Both the position numbers and the translations under genes were made by a program. Source: Caldicellulosiruptoraceae bacterium PP1 (GTDB lineage: Bacteria > Bacillota > Thermoanaerobacteria > Caldicellulosiruptorales > Caldicellulosiruptoraceae). Taken from it: 64,000 nt of DNA. This document shows positions 56,099-64,000 of this stretch, piece after piece. The stretch is from the NCBI GenBank assembly GCA_041320695.1, contig JBGGOQ010000001.1:186001-250000 (forward strand), in the 5' to 3' direction. A model generated the notes under the pieces. The model saw only the letters and a program-made list of their open reading frames with translations, did no database searches and was not told the DNA's origin. Positions within the stretch are counted from its first letter, which is position 1. Each line of letters opens with the position of its first letter.

Positions 56099-56104
56099 TA
56101 TAAT
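56099..56104 (+). promoter_or_regulatory. -10 box before the Asp23-like gene
   Basis: TATAAT with extended -10 (TGGTATAAT, 56096-56104) and no convincing -35. It starts the asp23-fakA-recG group. Confidence 0.5.
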
Positions 56105-56174
56105 CTTTTAATGTGTTATTTAAAATGGGTATTTAATATATTAAGATATATAAAATAATTTAGGAGAGGTTTGT

Positions 56175-56528
56175 ATGAGCGCTTTTTACGAAACTGAATT
56201 AGGTAAAATTGAGATATCAAACGAATGTATTGCTAAAATTATTGGAATTAGCAGTATGGAGAACTATGGCGTTGTTGGTATGGCATCAAAAAGCATGACT
56301 GATGGAATTGTCAATTTATTAGGAATGGAAAACTTACAAAGAGGTATTAAAGTTACTTCTAATGAAGGCTTTATTAATGCTGATATTCACATTGTAGTAG
56401 AATATGGGACAAGAATACCTGTAATTGCCGAAAACATCAAGGAGCGAGTTACTTTTGCTATTGAAAAATTAACTGGATTGAAAGCAGGACAAATTAACGT
56501 TTTCATTGACGGTATTAGGATAAATTAG
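56175..56528 (+). CDS. Asp23/Gls24 family protein (YloU-like)
   Basis: 117 aa with the Asp23 domain throughout: 'GKIEISNECIAKIIGISSME', 'GVVGMASKS', 'INADIHIVVEYGTRIPVIAENI'. Members are envelope-stress related in staphylococci, but their biochemical role is not known. It precedes fakA as yloU precedes yloV in Bacillus. The rpmB gene often found upstream is absent. GGAGAGG ribosome binding site. Confidence 0.88.
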   Translation: MSAFYETELGKIEISNECIAKIIGISSMENYGVVGMASKSMTDGIVNLLGMENLQRGIKVTSNEGFINADIHIVVEYGTRIPVIAENIKERVTFAIEKLTGLKAGQINVFIDGIRIN

Positions 56529-56542
56529 GAGGAATAATTGTT

Positions 56543-58189
56543 ATGAAACTCATTAATGCTGAATTACTCAAGAATATGTTAAAAGCATCAAATAATTATT
56601 TAAAAGCTAATGTTGAAAAAGTTAATGCATTAAATGTTTTTCCTGTTCCAGATGGTGATACAGGTACTAATATGTCATACACTTTATCTGCCGCTGTAAA
56701 AGAGATAAACGGAAATAATTTTTCAAATGTTTCGGAATTAGCTCAAAAAGCATCATTTGGTAGTTTAAAAGGTGCACGCGGCAATTCTGGAGTTATTTTA
56801 TCTCAATTGATAAGAGGCTTTGCTAAACAACTAAAAGATTGCAAAGATCTAGATACTGAAACATTTGTGAAGGCATTAACCTCTGCTACTGAAAGTGCTT
56901 ATAGAGCTGTTATGAAGCCTACCGAAGGAACAATACTTACAGTTGCAAGAGGGATTGCAGAAGATGCAAATAATTACTTTAATAGCAACAAAGATATAGA
57001 AATAGAGGAATTACTAGAAGTTTGCATAAAAAGCGGAAGAAAATGGCTAAATAAAACCCCAGATTTATTACCGGTATTAAAAGAAGCAAATGTTGTAGAT
57101 GCAGGTGGTATGGGGTTATTAATAATTTTTGAAGGTGCTTATAGTTATCTTGTAGAAGGTAAACTTTTTGAAGATTATCAAGAAACTGAAATAATTGAAA
57201 CCTCAAAAAAAGATTATATACAAAATTTTGATATCAATTTTACTTATTGTACAGAGTTTTTTATAAATGGACTTAAAAAAAATATTGAAAAAGAATTTAA
57301 AGAATACCTTGAAAATATTGGTGATTCAATCATTGTTATTCAAGAAGGCGAATTATTAAAAACTCACGTCCATACAAACTATCCAGGAAAGGTACTTGAT
57401 ATGGCTTTAAAATATGGAGAACTTACCAATATAAAAATTGATAATATGAAATACCAGCATAATGAAGTAATATCAGCACTTGAAAATAATTATAATATTA
57501 AAGAAGAAGAAAAAATAACTAAAAAATATGGATTTATAGCTGTATCTGCTGGAGAGGGATTCAGCGAGATTTTAAAAGGTTTAGGTGTAGATATTATTAT
57601 TGAAGGCGGTCAAACAATGAATCCAAGTACCGAGGATTTTATAAATGCAATAAAAAGCCTTCCAGCAGAAAATATTTTTATTTTTCCAAATAATAAAAAT
57701 ATAATATTAGCAGCTGAACAATCTATTAAAATGATTAACACTATTAAGAATATTCATATTTTTAAAACGAAAAATATTCCTCAATGTATATCTGCTCTAA
57801 TAAAATTTGATATCAATGCTAATTTAGGTGAAAATATAAATATTATGAATGAAGCCATAGATGGTGTTGTATCTGCTGAAATAACTTATGCTGTTAGAAG
57901 TACTAAATTAAATGGGTTTGATATAAAAGAAGGAGACATAATAGGGATTATACAGAAAGAAATTGTATCAACAGGTAATAATATTTATGATGTATTATTA
58001 GACACTTCCAAAAAAATAATTGAAAATAATCAAACGAAACTACTAAGTATTTATTATGGCACAGGCGTAGAAGAGGAAATATTAAATAATTATGTTTCAA
58101 AAATAAATGAAATATATCCTGATATAGATGTAGAAGTTTATCCAAGTGGTAATGAGATATATTACTTTGTAATAGCAAGTGAGAAGTGA
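56543..58189 (+). CDS. fakA: Fatty acid kinase catalytic subunit FakA (DhaL/DegV-associated)
   Basis: Phosphorylates fatty acids presented by FakB (DegV-type) proteins. N-terminal DhaL-like ATP-binding domain with 'FPVPDGDTGTNMSYTL', 'GSLKGARGNSGVILSQL' and 'DAGGMGLLII'; the middle and C-terminal domains (about 225-548) carry 'TEFFINGL' and 'HVHTNYPGKVL'. 548 aa, full length. No fakB gene is in the window. The product was long annotated as a DAK-phosphatase domain protein. Confidence 0.92.
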   Translation: MKLINAELLKNMLKASNNYLKANVEKVNALNVFPVPDGDTGTNMSYTLSAAVKEINGNNFSNVSELAQKASFGSLKGARGNSGVILSQLIRGFAKQLKDCKDLDTETFVKALTSATESAYRAVMKPTEGTILTVARGIAEDANNYFNSNKDIEIEELLEVCIKSGRKWLNKTPDLLPVLKEANVVDAGGMGLLIIFEGAYSYLVEGKLFEDYQETEIIETSKKDYIQNFDINFTYCTEFFINGLKKNIEKEFKEYLENIGDSIIVIQEGELLKTHVHTNYPGKVLDMALKYGELTNIKIDNMKYQHNEVISALENNYNIKEEEKITKKYGFIAVSAGEGFSEILKGLGVDIIIEGGQTMNPSTEDFINAIKSLPAENIFIFPNNKNIILAAEQSIKMINTIKNIHIFKTKNIPQCISALIKFDINANLGENINIMNEAIDGVVSAEITYAVRSTKLNGFDIKEGDIIGIIQKEIVSTGNNIYDVLLDTSKKIIENNQTKLLSIYYGTGVEEEILNNYVSKINEIYPDIDVEVYPSGNEIYYFVIASEK

Positions 58190-58194
58190 TATAA

Positions 58195-60237
58195 ATGCCT
58201 CTTCAACTTAATAAAGAAATACGTTATGTAAAAGGTGTTGGAGAAAAAAGAGAAAAATTATTTAATAAACTGAATATTTATACATTAGAAGATTTATTAT
58301 TATATTTCCCAAAAAAATATCTTGATCTTGGTTCATTAAAAAAAATATCAGAATTACAGATTGATAAATATGAGTCTTTTTTAGGTGAAGTAACAGAATA
58401 TATAGAAGAAAAAAAGATAAATAAATTAACAATTATAAAAATTTATGTAAAAGATGAAACTGGAATTATTGAAACTGTATGGTTTAATCAAAGTTATATT
58501 AAGAATATTTTAAAACCTAAAGAAATATTTAGCTTTTCAGGTAAAATAGAAAAAGGTTATAGATTTCTTCAAATAAAAAATCCTGAATTCGAAAAATATG
58601 ATAATACACTGATACATACTGCAAGAATTGTACCAATATATGGATTATGCGAAAATCTTTCTCAAAAAGTAATAAGGAATATTATTTATAATATCTTAGA
58701 GCAAAACCAATTAAAATTTGAGGATAATATTCCGATTGTTATTAGGGAAAAATATAATTTAAGTGAAGTGAATTTTGCTCTTAAAAATATACATTTTCCT
58801 GATAATAATAATTCGCTTGAAATTGCTAAAAAACGATTTAAATTTGAAGAATTTTATTTTTTTCAGCTTGCATTATTATTTCTAAAAAAAGATATAGAAC
58901 AAATTGAAGCTATTTCAATAAATAATGTATCAGAAAACTTTGAAAAATTTAAAAAATTGTTAACATTTAACCTCACTAATGCTCAAGAAAGAGCAATTAA
59001 AGAAATATTAGATGATCTTCAATCAACTAAGCAAATGAATAGATTGATTCAAGGAGATGTTGGATGCGGGAAAACTGTTGTAGCCTTTGCAGCAGCATTT
59101 GTTACTATAAAAGATAAATTTCAGGTAGCTTTAATGGCTCCAACAGAGGTTTTAGCTTATCAACATTACCTTGAAGCACAAAAATTATTTAATGATAATA
59201 TAAAAATTTGTTTTCTGAGTGGATCAACAAGTAAAAAACAGAAAGTAATTTTACTTGAAAAAATAAGCAATGGTGAAATTGATTTAGTAATAGGAACACA
59301 TGCTATCATTCAAGAGTCTATAAATTTTAAAAATCTTGGTTTAGTCATTACTGATGAACAGCATAGATTTGGAGTTAGACAAAGAATAGAACTAACAAAA
59401 AAAGGTAATTCTCCTAATATCTTAGTAATGACAGCCACTCCTATACCTAGAACATTAAGCCTTGTTATGTACGGTGATTTAGATATATCTGTAATTGATG
59501 AACTTCCTCCAGGTAGAAAAAAAATACTTACTTATGCCGTTGATGAAACATTTAGAAAACGAATAAATAACTTTATAAAGAAACAGATTTTAGAAGGACG
59601 TCAAGTATATTGGATTTGTCCATTAATTGAAGAATCTGAAAATCTTGATGCTAAATCAGCAATTGAATTTTCAAAAAAGTTAAAAGAAGGCGAATTTAAA
59701 GAATTTAATATCAAATGTTTGCATGGAAGGTTAAGTGCTAAAGATCGTGATAAAATATTGCAAGAATTTAGAGATGGACTAATTAATATATTAGTTTCAA
59801 CAACAGTTGTAGAGGTTGGTGTTAATGTTCCTAATGCTACTGTTATTGTAATAGAAAATGCTGAAAGGTTTGGATTGGCTCAGTTACATCAATTAAGAGG
59901 AAGAGTTGGAAGAGGAGATTTTCAATCTTACTGTATTTTAATTAATAACAGTAGTTCTGAAATTTCAAGAAAGAGAATGAAAATTATGCAACAAAGCACA
60001 AATGGATTTGAAGTTGCTGAGATGGACCTAAAAATTAGAGGTCCAGGTGATTTTTTTGGTGATAAACAACATGGAATTATGAACTTTAAGATTGTTAATA
60101 TTTTTGAAGATATTGATATTCTAAAATTGGCTAGGCAAGCAGCAATAGATACAATTAGGTTAGAGCTTTTAGATGAAAAGATTATAACATTAATAAAAAA
60201 GAAATATATAGAAAAATTAGACAATATTGGATTGTAA
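58195..60237 (+). CDS. recG: ATP-dependent DNA helicase RecG
   Basis: Remodels stalled forks and Holliday junctions. N-terminal wedge/OB domain ('YVKGVGEKREKLFNKL', 'LEDLLLYFPKKYLDL'), helicase motif I 'GDVGCGKT', motif II 'ITDEQHRFGVRQR' (DEQH box), motif III 'MTATPIPRTL', motif VI 'HQLRGRVGRG'. 680 aa. Its stop codon lies in one arm of an inverted repeat whose other arm covers the ribosome binding site of the next gene. Confidence 0.96.
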   Translation: MPLQLNKEIRYVKGVGEKREKLFNKLNIYTLEDLLLYFPKKYLDLGSLKKISELQIDKYESFLGEVTEYIEEKKINKLTIIKIYVKDETGIIETVWFNQSYIKNILKPKEIFSFSGKIEKGYRFLQIKNPEFEKYDNTLIHTARIVPIYGLCENLSQKVIRNIIYNILEQNQLKFEDNIPIVIREKYNLSEVNFALKNIHFPDNNNSLEIAKKRFKFEEFYFFQLALLFLKKDIEQIEAISINNVSENFEKFKKLLTFNLTNAQERAIKEILDDLQSTKQMNRLIQGDVGCGKTVVAFAAAFVTIKDKFQVALMAPTEVLAYQHYLEAQKLFNDNIKICFLSGSTSKKQKVILLEKISNGEIDLVIGTHAIIQESINFKNLGLVITDEQHRFGVRQRIELTKKGNSPNILVMTATPIPRTLSLVMYGDLDISVIDELPPGRKKILTYAVDETFRKRINNFIKKQILEGRQVYWICPLIEESENLDAKSAIEFSKKLKEGEFKEFNIKCLHGRLSAKDRDKILQEFRDGLINILVSTTVVEVGVNVPNATVIVIENAERFGLAQLHQLRGRVGRGDFQSYCILINNSSSEISRKRMKIMQQSTNGFEVAEMDLKIRGPGDFFGDKQHGIMNFKIVNIFEDIDILKLARQAAIDTIRLELLDEKIITLIKKKYIEKLDNIGL

Positions 60238-60330
60238 CCCCCTTTAGTAAATTATTCTTGTTATAATTAATTTAATAATGAGCATATTAATTATTGAAAT
60301 AAGAAATTAATTATTATAAAAAGGGGGTTA
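60235..60330 (+). repeat. 11-bp inverted repeat linking the recG stop to the spore-protein ribosome binding site
   Basis: TAACCCCCTTT (60235-60245) is the exact reverse complement of AAAGGGGGTTA (60320-60330), 74 bases apart. The first arm includes the recG stop codon; the second includes the AGGGGGT ribosome binding site of the spore protein at 60337. A transcript reading through from recG could hide that site. Confidence 0.7.
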
Positions 60331-60336
60331 AATATT

Positions 60337-60534
60337 ATGGCAAGAAATAAAAAGCTAGTTCCTGAAGCAACTAAGGCTTTAGACCAACTTAAGAATGAGG
60401 TTGCAACATCAATTGGTGTTCAGTTAAAACCAGGTTATAATGGTGATTTAACAACAAAACAGGCAGGTTCAATAGGCGGATATATGGTAAAAAGAATGAT
60501 TCAAGACTATGAAAATAGGGCTGCAGGTAAATAA
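60337..60534 (+). CDS. Small acid-soluble spore protein, alpha/beta type (second copy)
   Basis: 65 aa, closely related to the product at 34710-34907: 'ARNKKLVPEATKALDQLKNE', 'NEVATSIGVQL' with the germination-protease region, and 'GGYMVKRMIQDYEN'. It coats spore DNA. The ribosome binding site is AGGGGGTTAAA, nine bases before ATG. A GCATA at about 60281 could be part of a forespore (sigma-G) promoter, but the -10 is weak. Own terminator downstream. Confidence 0.95.
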   Translation: MARNKKLVPEATKALDQLKNEVATSIGVQLKPGYNGDLTTKQAGSIGGYMVKRMIQDYENRAAGK

Positions 60535-60563
60535 CAGATTGATGCAATAGATTTACAAACAAT

Positions 60564-60603
60564 AACGAAGGGATATAAAATATCTCTTCGTTGTTGTTTT
60601 TTT
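60564..60603 (+). terminator. Terminator after the second spore protein gene
   Basis: AACGAAG / CTTCGTT and GATAT / ATATC stem with a G-T pair between and loop AAA, followed by GTTGTTTTTTTT. Confidence 0.88.
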
Positions 60604-60673
60604 ATATGTATTTTTATATAATCAATATATATAATATTCGACAAAATTTTTGTTAAAGAGTAGATGATACTAA

Positions 60674-61219
60674 ATGAGAGTAATATCAGGATGTGCAAAA
60701 GGAAAAAGACTAAAATCAATAGAAACTGAAAGTTTAAGACCTACAGCTGATAGGGTTAAAGAGGCACTATTTAATATTATTGCACCTTATTTGGATGAAA
60801 CCACAATTGTTGGTGATTTTTTTGCTGGAACAGGGAATATTGGTATTGAATTTTTAAGTAGAGGAGTAAAAGAAGCTATTTTTGTTGAAAATGATTTACG
60901 TTGTATAAATATTATTAAAGAAAACTTAAAGTATACAAATTTAGATTCAAAAGCTAAGGTTTTAAGGTACAATGTTTTAACCTTTTTACGAAATTCATAC
61001 AAGGAATATTTTGATATTATTTTTGTAGATCCGCCTTATATGACAAATTTAGCTCAAAAAACTTTAGAATCAATATTTTCTGAAAACGTATTAAAAAAAG
61101 ATGGTTTTGTAATAGTTGAATATTCAAAAAATAACCCTATTTTTGAAAGTAATTTTAGAATTATTCGAACAGAAAAATATGGTGATACAATTTTATCATT
61201 TCTAAAATATGGAGGTTAA
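60674..61219 (+). CDS. rsmD: 16S rRNA (guanine-966-N2)-methyltransferase RsmD
   Basis: 181 aa SAM-dependent methyltransferase. '[13 protein letters not shown]' at the N-terminus, '[14 protein letters not shown]', SAM motif '[17 protein letters not shown]' and the catalytic 'FVDPPYM' are all typical. It is followed at 5 nt by coaD, a gene pair conserved across Firmicutes (ylbH-coaD in Bacillus). Confidence 0.94.
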   Translation: MRVISGCAKGKRLKSIETESLRPTADRVKEALFNIIAPYLDETTIVGDFFAGTGNIGIEFLSRGVKEAIFVENDLRCINIIKENLKYTNLDSKAKVLRYNVLTFLRNSYKEYFDIIFVDPPYMTNLAQKTLESIFSENVLKKDGFVIVEYSKNNPIFESNFRIIRTEKYGDTILSFLKYGG

Positions 61220-61224
61220 TTATT

Positions 61225-61710
61225 TTGAATATTGGAGTTTATCCTGGAAGTTTTGATCCAATTACCAATGGACATTTAGATATTATTGAAAGATCATCAA
61301 AGATATTTGACAAATTAATTGTTGCTGTTTTAATTAACCCTAATAAAAAGTCAACATTTGATATTGAAGAAAGAGTTCAATTTATAAAAGAATCTACACA
61401 ACATTTAAACAATGTTGAAGTAGAAGCTTTTAAAGGTTTATTAATAGATTTTATGAAATTAAAAGATGCAAAGGTTATTGTTAAGGGACTAAGAGCTGTA
61501 TCTGATTTTGAATATGAATTTCAAATGGCACTTTTAAATAAAAAATTGAACCCGTCTATTGAAACTATTTTTATGATGACAAATAGTAAATATTCTTATC
61601 TAAGTTCAAGTATGGTAAAAGAGGTTGCTAGATTTGGAGGTTGTATTACAGATCTAGTACCAAAGAAAATTGCTTCAAAGGTAATGAAGAAAATTTATAA
61701 AAAAACTTAG
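61225..61710 (+). CDS. coaD: Phosphopantetheine adenylyltransferase CoaD
   Basis: Penultimate step of coenzyme A synthesis: 4'-phosphopantetheine + ATP to dephospho-CoA. 161 aa with '[19 protein letters not shown]' (T/HxGH nucleotidyltransferase motif), '[18 protein letters not shown]' and the '[17 protein letters not shown]' ATP-binding segment. TTG start behind a GGAGG. Confidence 0.96.
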   Translation: MNIGVYPGSFDPITNGHLDIIERSSKIFDKLIVAVLINPNKKSTFDIEERVQFIKESTQHLNNVEVEAFKGLLIDFMKLKDAKVIVKGLRAVSDFEYEFQMALLNKKLNPSIETIFMMTNSKYSYLSSSMVKEVARFGGCITDLVPKKIASKVMKKIYKKT

Positions 61711-61728
61711 AAATGGGGGAAATGAATA

Positions 61729-62202
61729 ATGAATGATAATCAAAGTATTTTAGAACTTTTAGACAGAATAGAAGATACAATATATAATGGAAAGTCAGTT
61801 CCGTTTACATCAAAAGTTATGGTAGATAAAGATGAAATTTTGGAACTTATTAAAGATATTCGTATATTGTTACCACAAGAATTAACTCAATTGAAATGGG
61901 CAAAAGAGGAAAGAAAAAAGATTCTTGAAAGAGCTCAAAAAGAAGCAGACGCAATTCTTAATGATGCAGAAAACAAAGTAAAATCATTAATTGATGATAA
62001 TGAAATAGTTAAACTTGCTCAACAAAGATCAGAAGAAATAATTCAAAAAGCAAAAGAACATGCAAAAGAGTATAGGACAATGGCAGAGATATATACTATT
62101 GATTTACTTGAACAAGCCAAGAAAAATATTGAAAATATAGTAAGAGAAATTAATGATAATGTTGAACAATTAAAACAAAAAGGTTCAAATTACAATAAAT
62201 AA
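61729..62202 (+). CDS. Coiled-coil protein of unknown function
   Basis: 157 aa, not assigned to a characterised family. After an N-terminal helix ('ILELLDRIEDTI'), about residues 55-150 are a long, charged coiled coil with A/E/K-rich heptads ('RKKILERAQKEADAILNDAE'), reminiscent of ATP synthase subunit b or DivIVA-like proteins but without a membrane anchor. Similar proteins are found after coaD in many Clostridia and are often loosely called ATPase; I see no Walker motif. Its end overlaps convergent ylbJ by 13 nt. Confidence 0.75.
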   Translation: MNDNQSILELLDRIEDTIYNGKSVPFTSKVMVDKDEILELIKDIRILLPQELTQLKWAKEERKKILERAQKEADAILNDAENKVKSLIDDNEIVKLAQQRSEEIIQKAKEHAKEYRTMAEIYTIDLLEQAKKNIENIVREINDNVEQLKQKGSNYNK

Positions 62203-63176
62203 AAGGATAAAATTGTATAAATAAAAGTAGCAATGATAGAATGTAATAATTTCCCGATTACATAATATTTACTTTGAATATTTACATGGTTTAAGAAAGA
62301 TATTGCTTGAAAATGAACTGACAATCCACCCCAAGAAACTAATAACACCATAATAATTGATTTTATTATTTTATTTACTTGACTATTTGAGATTGCTATA
62401 ATGCCATTTGTCATTTCAAAAAAACCATATAAAATTGAGTTTATTATTGATTTTATTACTGTGTTGTTAGTTGCAATACTAGAAATAATATTATATATCC
62501 CAAGATTATTAAATATTGTATTTAAATTCATAAATAGTGTTATATACCCACAAATCATTATTATTGTAATTGATGAATCGTAAACAGAATGTGGGATTAT
62601 TGTGCCAAGTTCGAGATTTATTCTTATTGTTTTTTCGGAAGTTGAATATAAATTGGAATTGAAAAATCTACTTAATAATATTCCTAAAACTAAACTTCCA
62701 ATAATATGTGATAGATACATATAAATACCTAGTTTATATGAATTCAACATTATTACTCCGCAGGTTCCAATAATAAATAGTGGACTTGTATTATTAACGT
62801 ACATTGACAATAGTTTTGCTTCATCCATTGAAATTTTATTATTTTTGTATAATGAACAAACTGTCTTTATTCCAATAGGATATCCTGAAAATATGCCTAT
62901 CAAATAGGTAGAAACTCCGATAGGTGGGATACCTAAAAGTTTCTTTGCAAAAGGAGTAAAAATAACAGATACAATACTAAGTATGTTTGTCTCAACTAAT
63001 ATATTAATTATTAGGAAATATGGGAATAAAGCAGGTAATACTGAATCAAACCATATAGTAACAGATTTTTTTGTTGTAATAATTATATCTTTTGGCCAAA
63101 TAATTATTCCTATAAAATATAATATACAAATAATGATTACTAAACAATTAAAAATAAATCCTCTTTTATTTTTCAT
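62190..63176 (-). CDS. ylbJ: Sporulation integral membrane protein YlbJ
   Basis: 328 aa, about eight membrane helices, with the nucleoside-recognition (Gate) type motifs 'WFDSVLPALFPYFLIINIL', 'IFSGYPIGIKTVCSLY' and 'NNTSPLFIIGTCG'. In B. subtilis ylbJ is needed for spore cortex formation. Divergent from the patatin-like gene (ylbK neighbourhood), matching the coaD-ylbJ-ylbK order of Bacillus. Its transport substrate, if any, is unknown. Confidence 0.9.
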   Translation of the reverse strand: MKNKRGFIFNCLVIIICILYFIGIIIWPKDIIITTKKSVTIWFDSVLPALFPYFLIINILVETNILSIVSVIFTPFAKKLLGIPPIGVSTYLIGIFSGYPIGIKTVCSLYKNNKISMDEAKLLSMYVNNTSPLFIIGTCGVIMLNSYKLGIYMYLSHIIGSLVLGILLSRFFNSNLYSTSEKTIRINLELGTIIPHSVYDSSITIIMICGYITLFMNLNTIFNNLGIYNIISSIATNNTVIKSIINSILYGFFEMTNGIIAISNSQVNKIIKSIIMVLLVSWGGLSVHFQAISFLNHVNIQSKYYVIGKLLHSIIATFIYTILSFYLL

Positions 63177-63230
63177 TTTTTATTTATATTTTCAAATTCA
63201 TAATAATTTTATTTAAAATGGAGGATATAA

Positions 63231-63992
63231 ATGATTGAAATTTCATTAGCTTTAGGTTCAGGTGCTATGAGAGGCTTTGCACATATAGGTGCAATAGAAA
63301 TTTTAGAAGAGAAATTTAGATTTGAAGCTATGTCAGGTTGTAGTATTGGAGCTGTTATTGGTGCATTCTATGCTTTGGGTTATGATCTTTCGCTAATTTA
63401 CAAAGTTGCTAAACAAATTCGGAGAGATATATTAATTGACTTTAGGTTTAAAAAAGAGAGCTTAATAAGTGGCAAAAATATTGAAGAAATATTAAAACTT
63501 TTCCTAAGAGATAAAAAATTTTCTGATACTAAATTACCATTTTACATTGTTAGTACAAATTTAAAAACAGGTGAACAGATAGTTTTTAACGAAGGATCAC
63601 TTTTCGATGCAGTTAGATCAAGTATTTCAATACCAGGTGTTCTTCCTCCTTATAGATTAGGTGATTATCTATTAGTAGATGGTGCAGTAGTTGATAAAGT
63701 TCCAGCAAAGATATTAAAAGATAAAGGACATAAAAATATAGTAGGCATTGATGTATCAAATAAAAAATCATATAAAATGCCAAGAAATTTGATAGAGATA
63801 ATAATGACAACAATAGATATAATGAGTGAGGAAATATTCTTCTATAAAAAACAATATATTGATTATTTAATTGATATTCCATTAGATGATATTAATCCTT
63901 ACACACTTGATGATGTTGAAAAATGTTACTTAAGAGGCAAAGAAACAGTAATAAGTTGTATAGATAATTTAGTTAATTTTTTTGATAAATAG
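63231..63992 (+). CDS. Patatin-like phospholipase family protein (YlbK/RssA-like)
   Basis: 253 aa serine acyl hydrolase. Oxyanion motif 'GSGAMRGFAHIG', nucleophile elbow 'GCSIGAVIG' and the catalytic Asp in 'VDGAVVDKVP' form the Ser-Asp dyad. No signal peptide. GGAGG ribosome binding site before ATG 63231. The complete gene ends 8 bases before the window edge. The lipid substrate is unknown. Confidence 0.88.
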   Translation: MIEISLALGSGAMRGFAHIGAIEILEEKFRFEAMSGCSIGAVIGAFYALGYDLSLIYKVAKQIRRDILIDFRFKKESLISGKNIEEILKLFLRDKKFSDTKLPFYIVSTNLKTGEQIVFNEGSLFDAVRSSISIPGVLPPYRLGDYLLVDGAVVDKVPAKILKDKGHKNIVGIDVSNKKSYKMPRNLIEIIMTTIDIMSEEIFFYKKQYIDYLIDIPLDDINPYTLDDVEKCYLRGKETVISCIDNLVNFFDK

Positions 63993-64000
63993 GCTTTAAT

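Noticed and set aside
1-64000. CRISPR arrays, insertion sequences, prophage, tRNA or rRNA genes
   Set aside because: No regularly spaced repeats, transposase or integrase genes, or clover-leaf or rRNA signatures were seen; the gaps are short and mostly hold promoters and terminators.

Overview
The window reads as a chromosomal core segment of a low-GC (about 30% by eye), anaerobic, endospore-forming Firmicute of the class Clostridia. The evidence is two alpha/beta-type small acid-soluble spore proteins, the spore membrane protein YlbJ, an AT-rich third codon position throughout, AGGAGG-type ribosome binding sites, frequent TTG/GTG starts and a Gram-positive gene order. A thermophile of the Thermoanaerobacterales or a relative is possible, but I cannot fix the genus. 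Of 59 protein genes, 54 lie on the + strand. I saw no rRNA, tRNA, insertion sequence, prophage or CRISPR array, and no gene-free stretch longer than about 215 bases.

Layout: (1) 1-6851, a translation and signalling operon: tail of a YugP-like protease, rsmB, rlmN, the PP2C phosphatase/PASTA kinase pair, rsgA, rpe. (2) 6852-17017, the rimP-nusA-rnpM-infB-rbfA-nrnA-truB-ribF operon behind a strong promoter and leader hairpin, then rpsO-pnp with its own promoter and a structured leader. (3) 17034-18241 on the - strand, a two-gene ThrE-type exporter. (4) 18454-23508, glyA, rarA, a LarA-family racemase and malic enzyme. (5) 23657-25812, a membrane diguanylate cyclase translationally coupled to nrdR. 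(6) 25971-29075, hsp20 and clpB behind a perfect CtsR operator.

(7) 29241-34687, an aryl-pyruvate oxidation operon: CoA ligase, indolepyruvate:ferredoxin oxidoreductase alpha and beta, second CoA ligase, tandem-ACT protein. (8) 34710-34907, a spore protein on the - strand. (9) 35056-42179, miaB-mutS-mutL-miaA-hfq. (10) 42250-44132, a YnbB-like PLP enzyme converging on lexA. (11) 44322-46133, a lone L-fucose isomerase. (12) 46301-56048, nadA-nadB-nadC, a molybdopterin oxidoreductase with mobA, a Nudix hydrolase and three RNA-modification genes. (13) 56175-60534, asp23-like, fakA, recG and the second spore protein. (14) 60674-64000, rsmD, coaD, a coiled-coil protein, ylbJ (-) and a patatin-like ylbK.

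Most of the window is housekeeping: ribosome biogenesis and RNA modification (rsmB, rlmN, truB, miaA, miaB, rsmD and three more), mismatch repair, the SOS repressor, NAD synthesis and protein quality control. The accessory flavour comes from amino-acid and hydroxy-acid catabolism (iorAB with two CoA ligases; LarA with malic enzyme), a Mo enzyme and fucose isomerase. I found no clearly new multi-gene system. The best leads are the LarA/malic enzyme pair, the ligase-iorAB-ligase-ACT operon, the DGC-nrdR coupling, and an 11-bp inverted repeat that could hide the ribosome binding site of a spore-protein gene in read-through transcripts.
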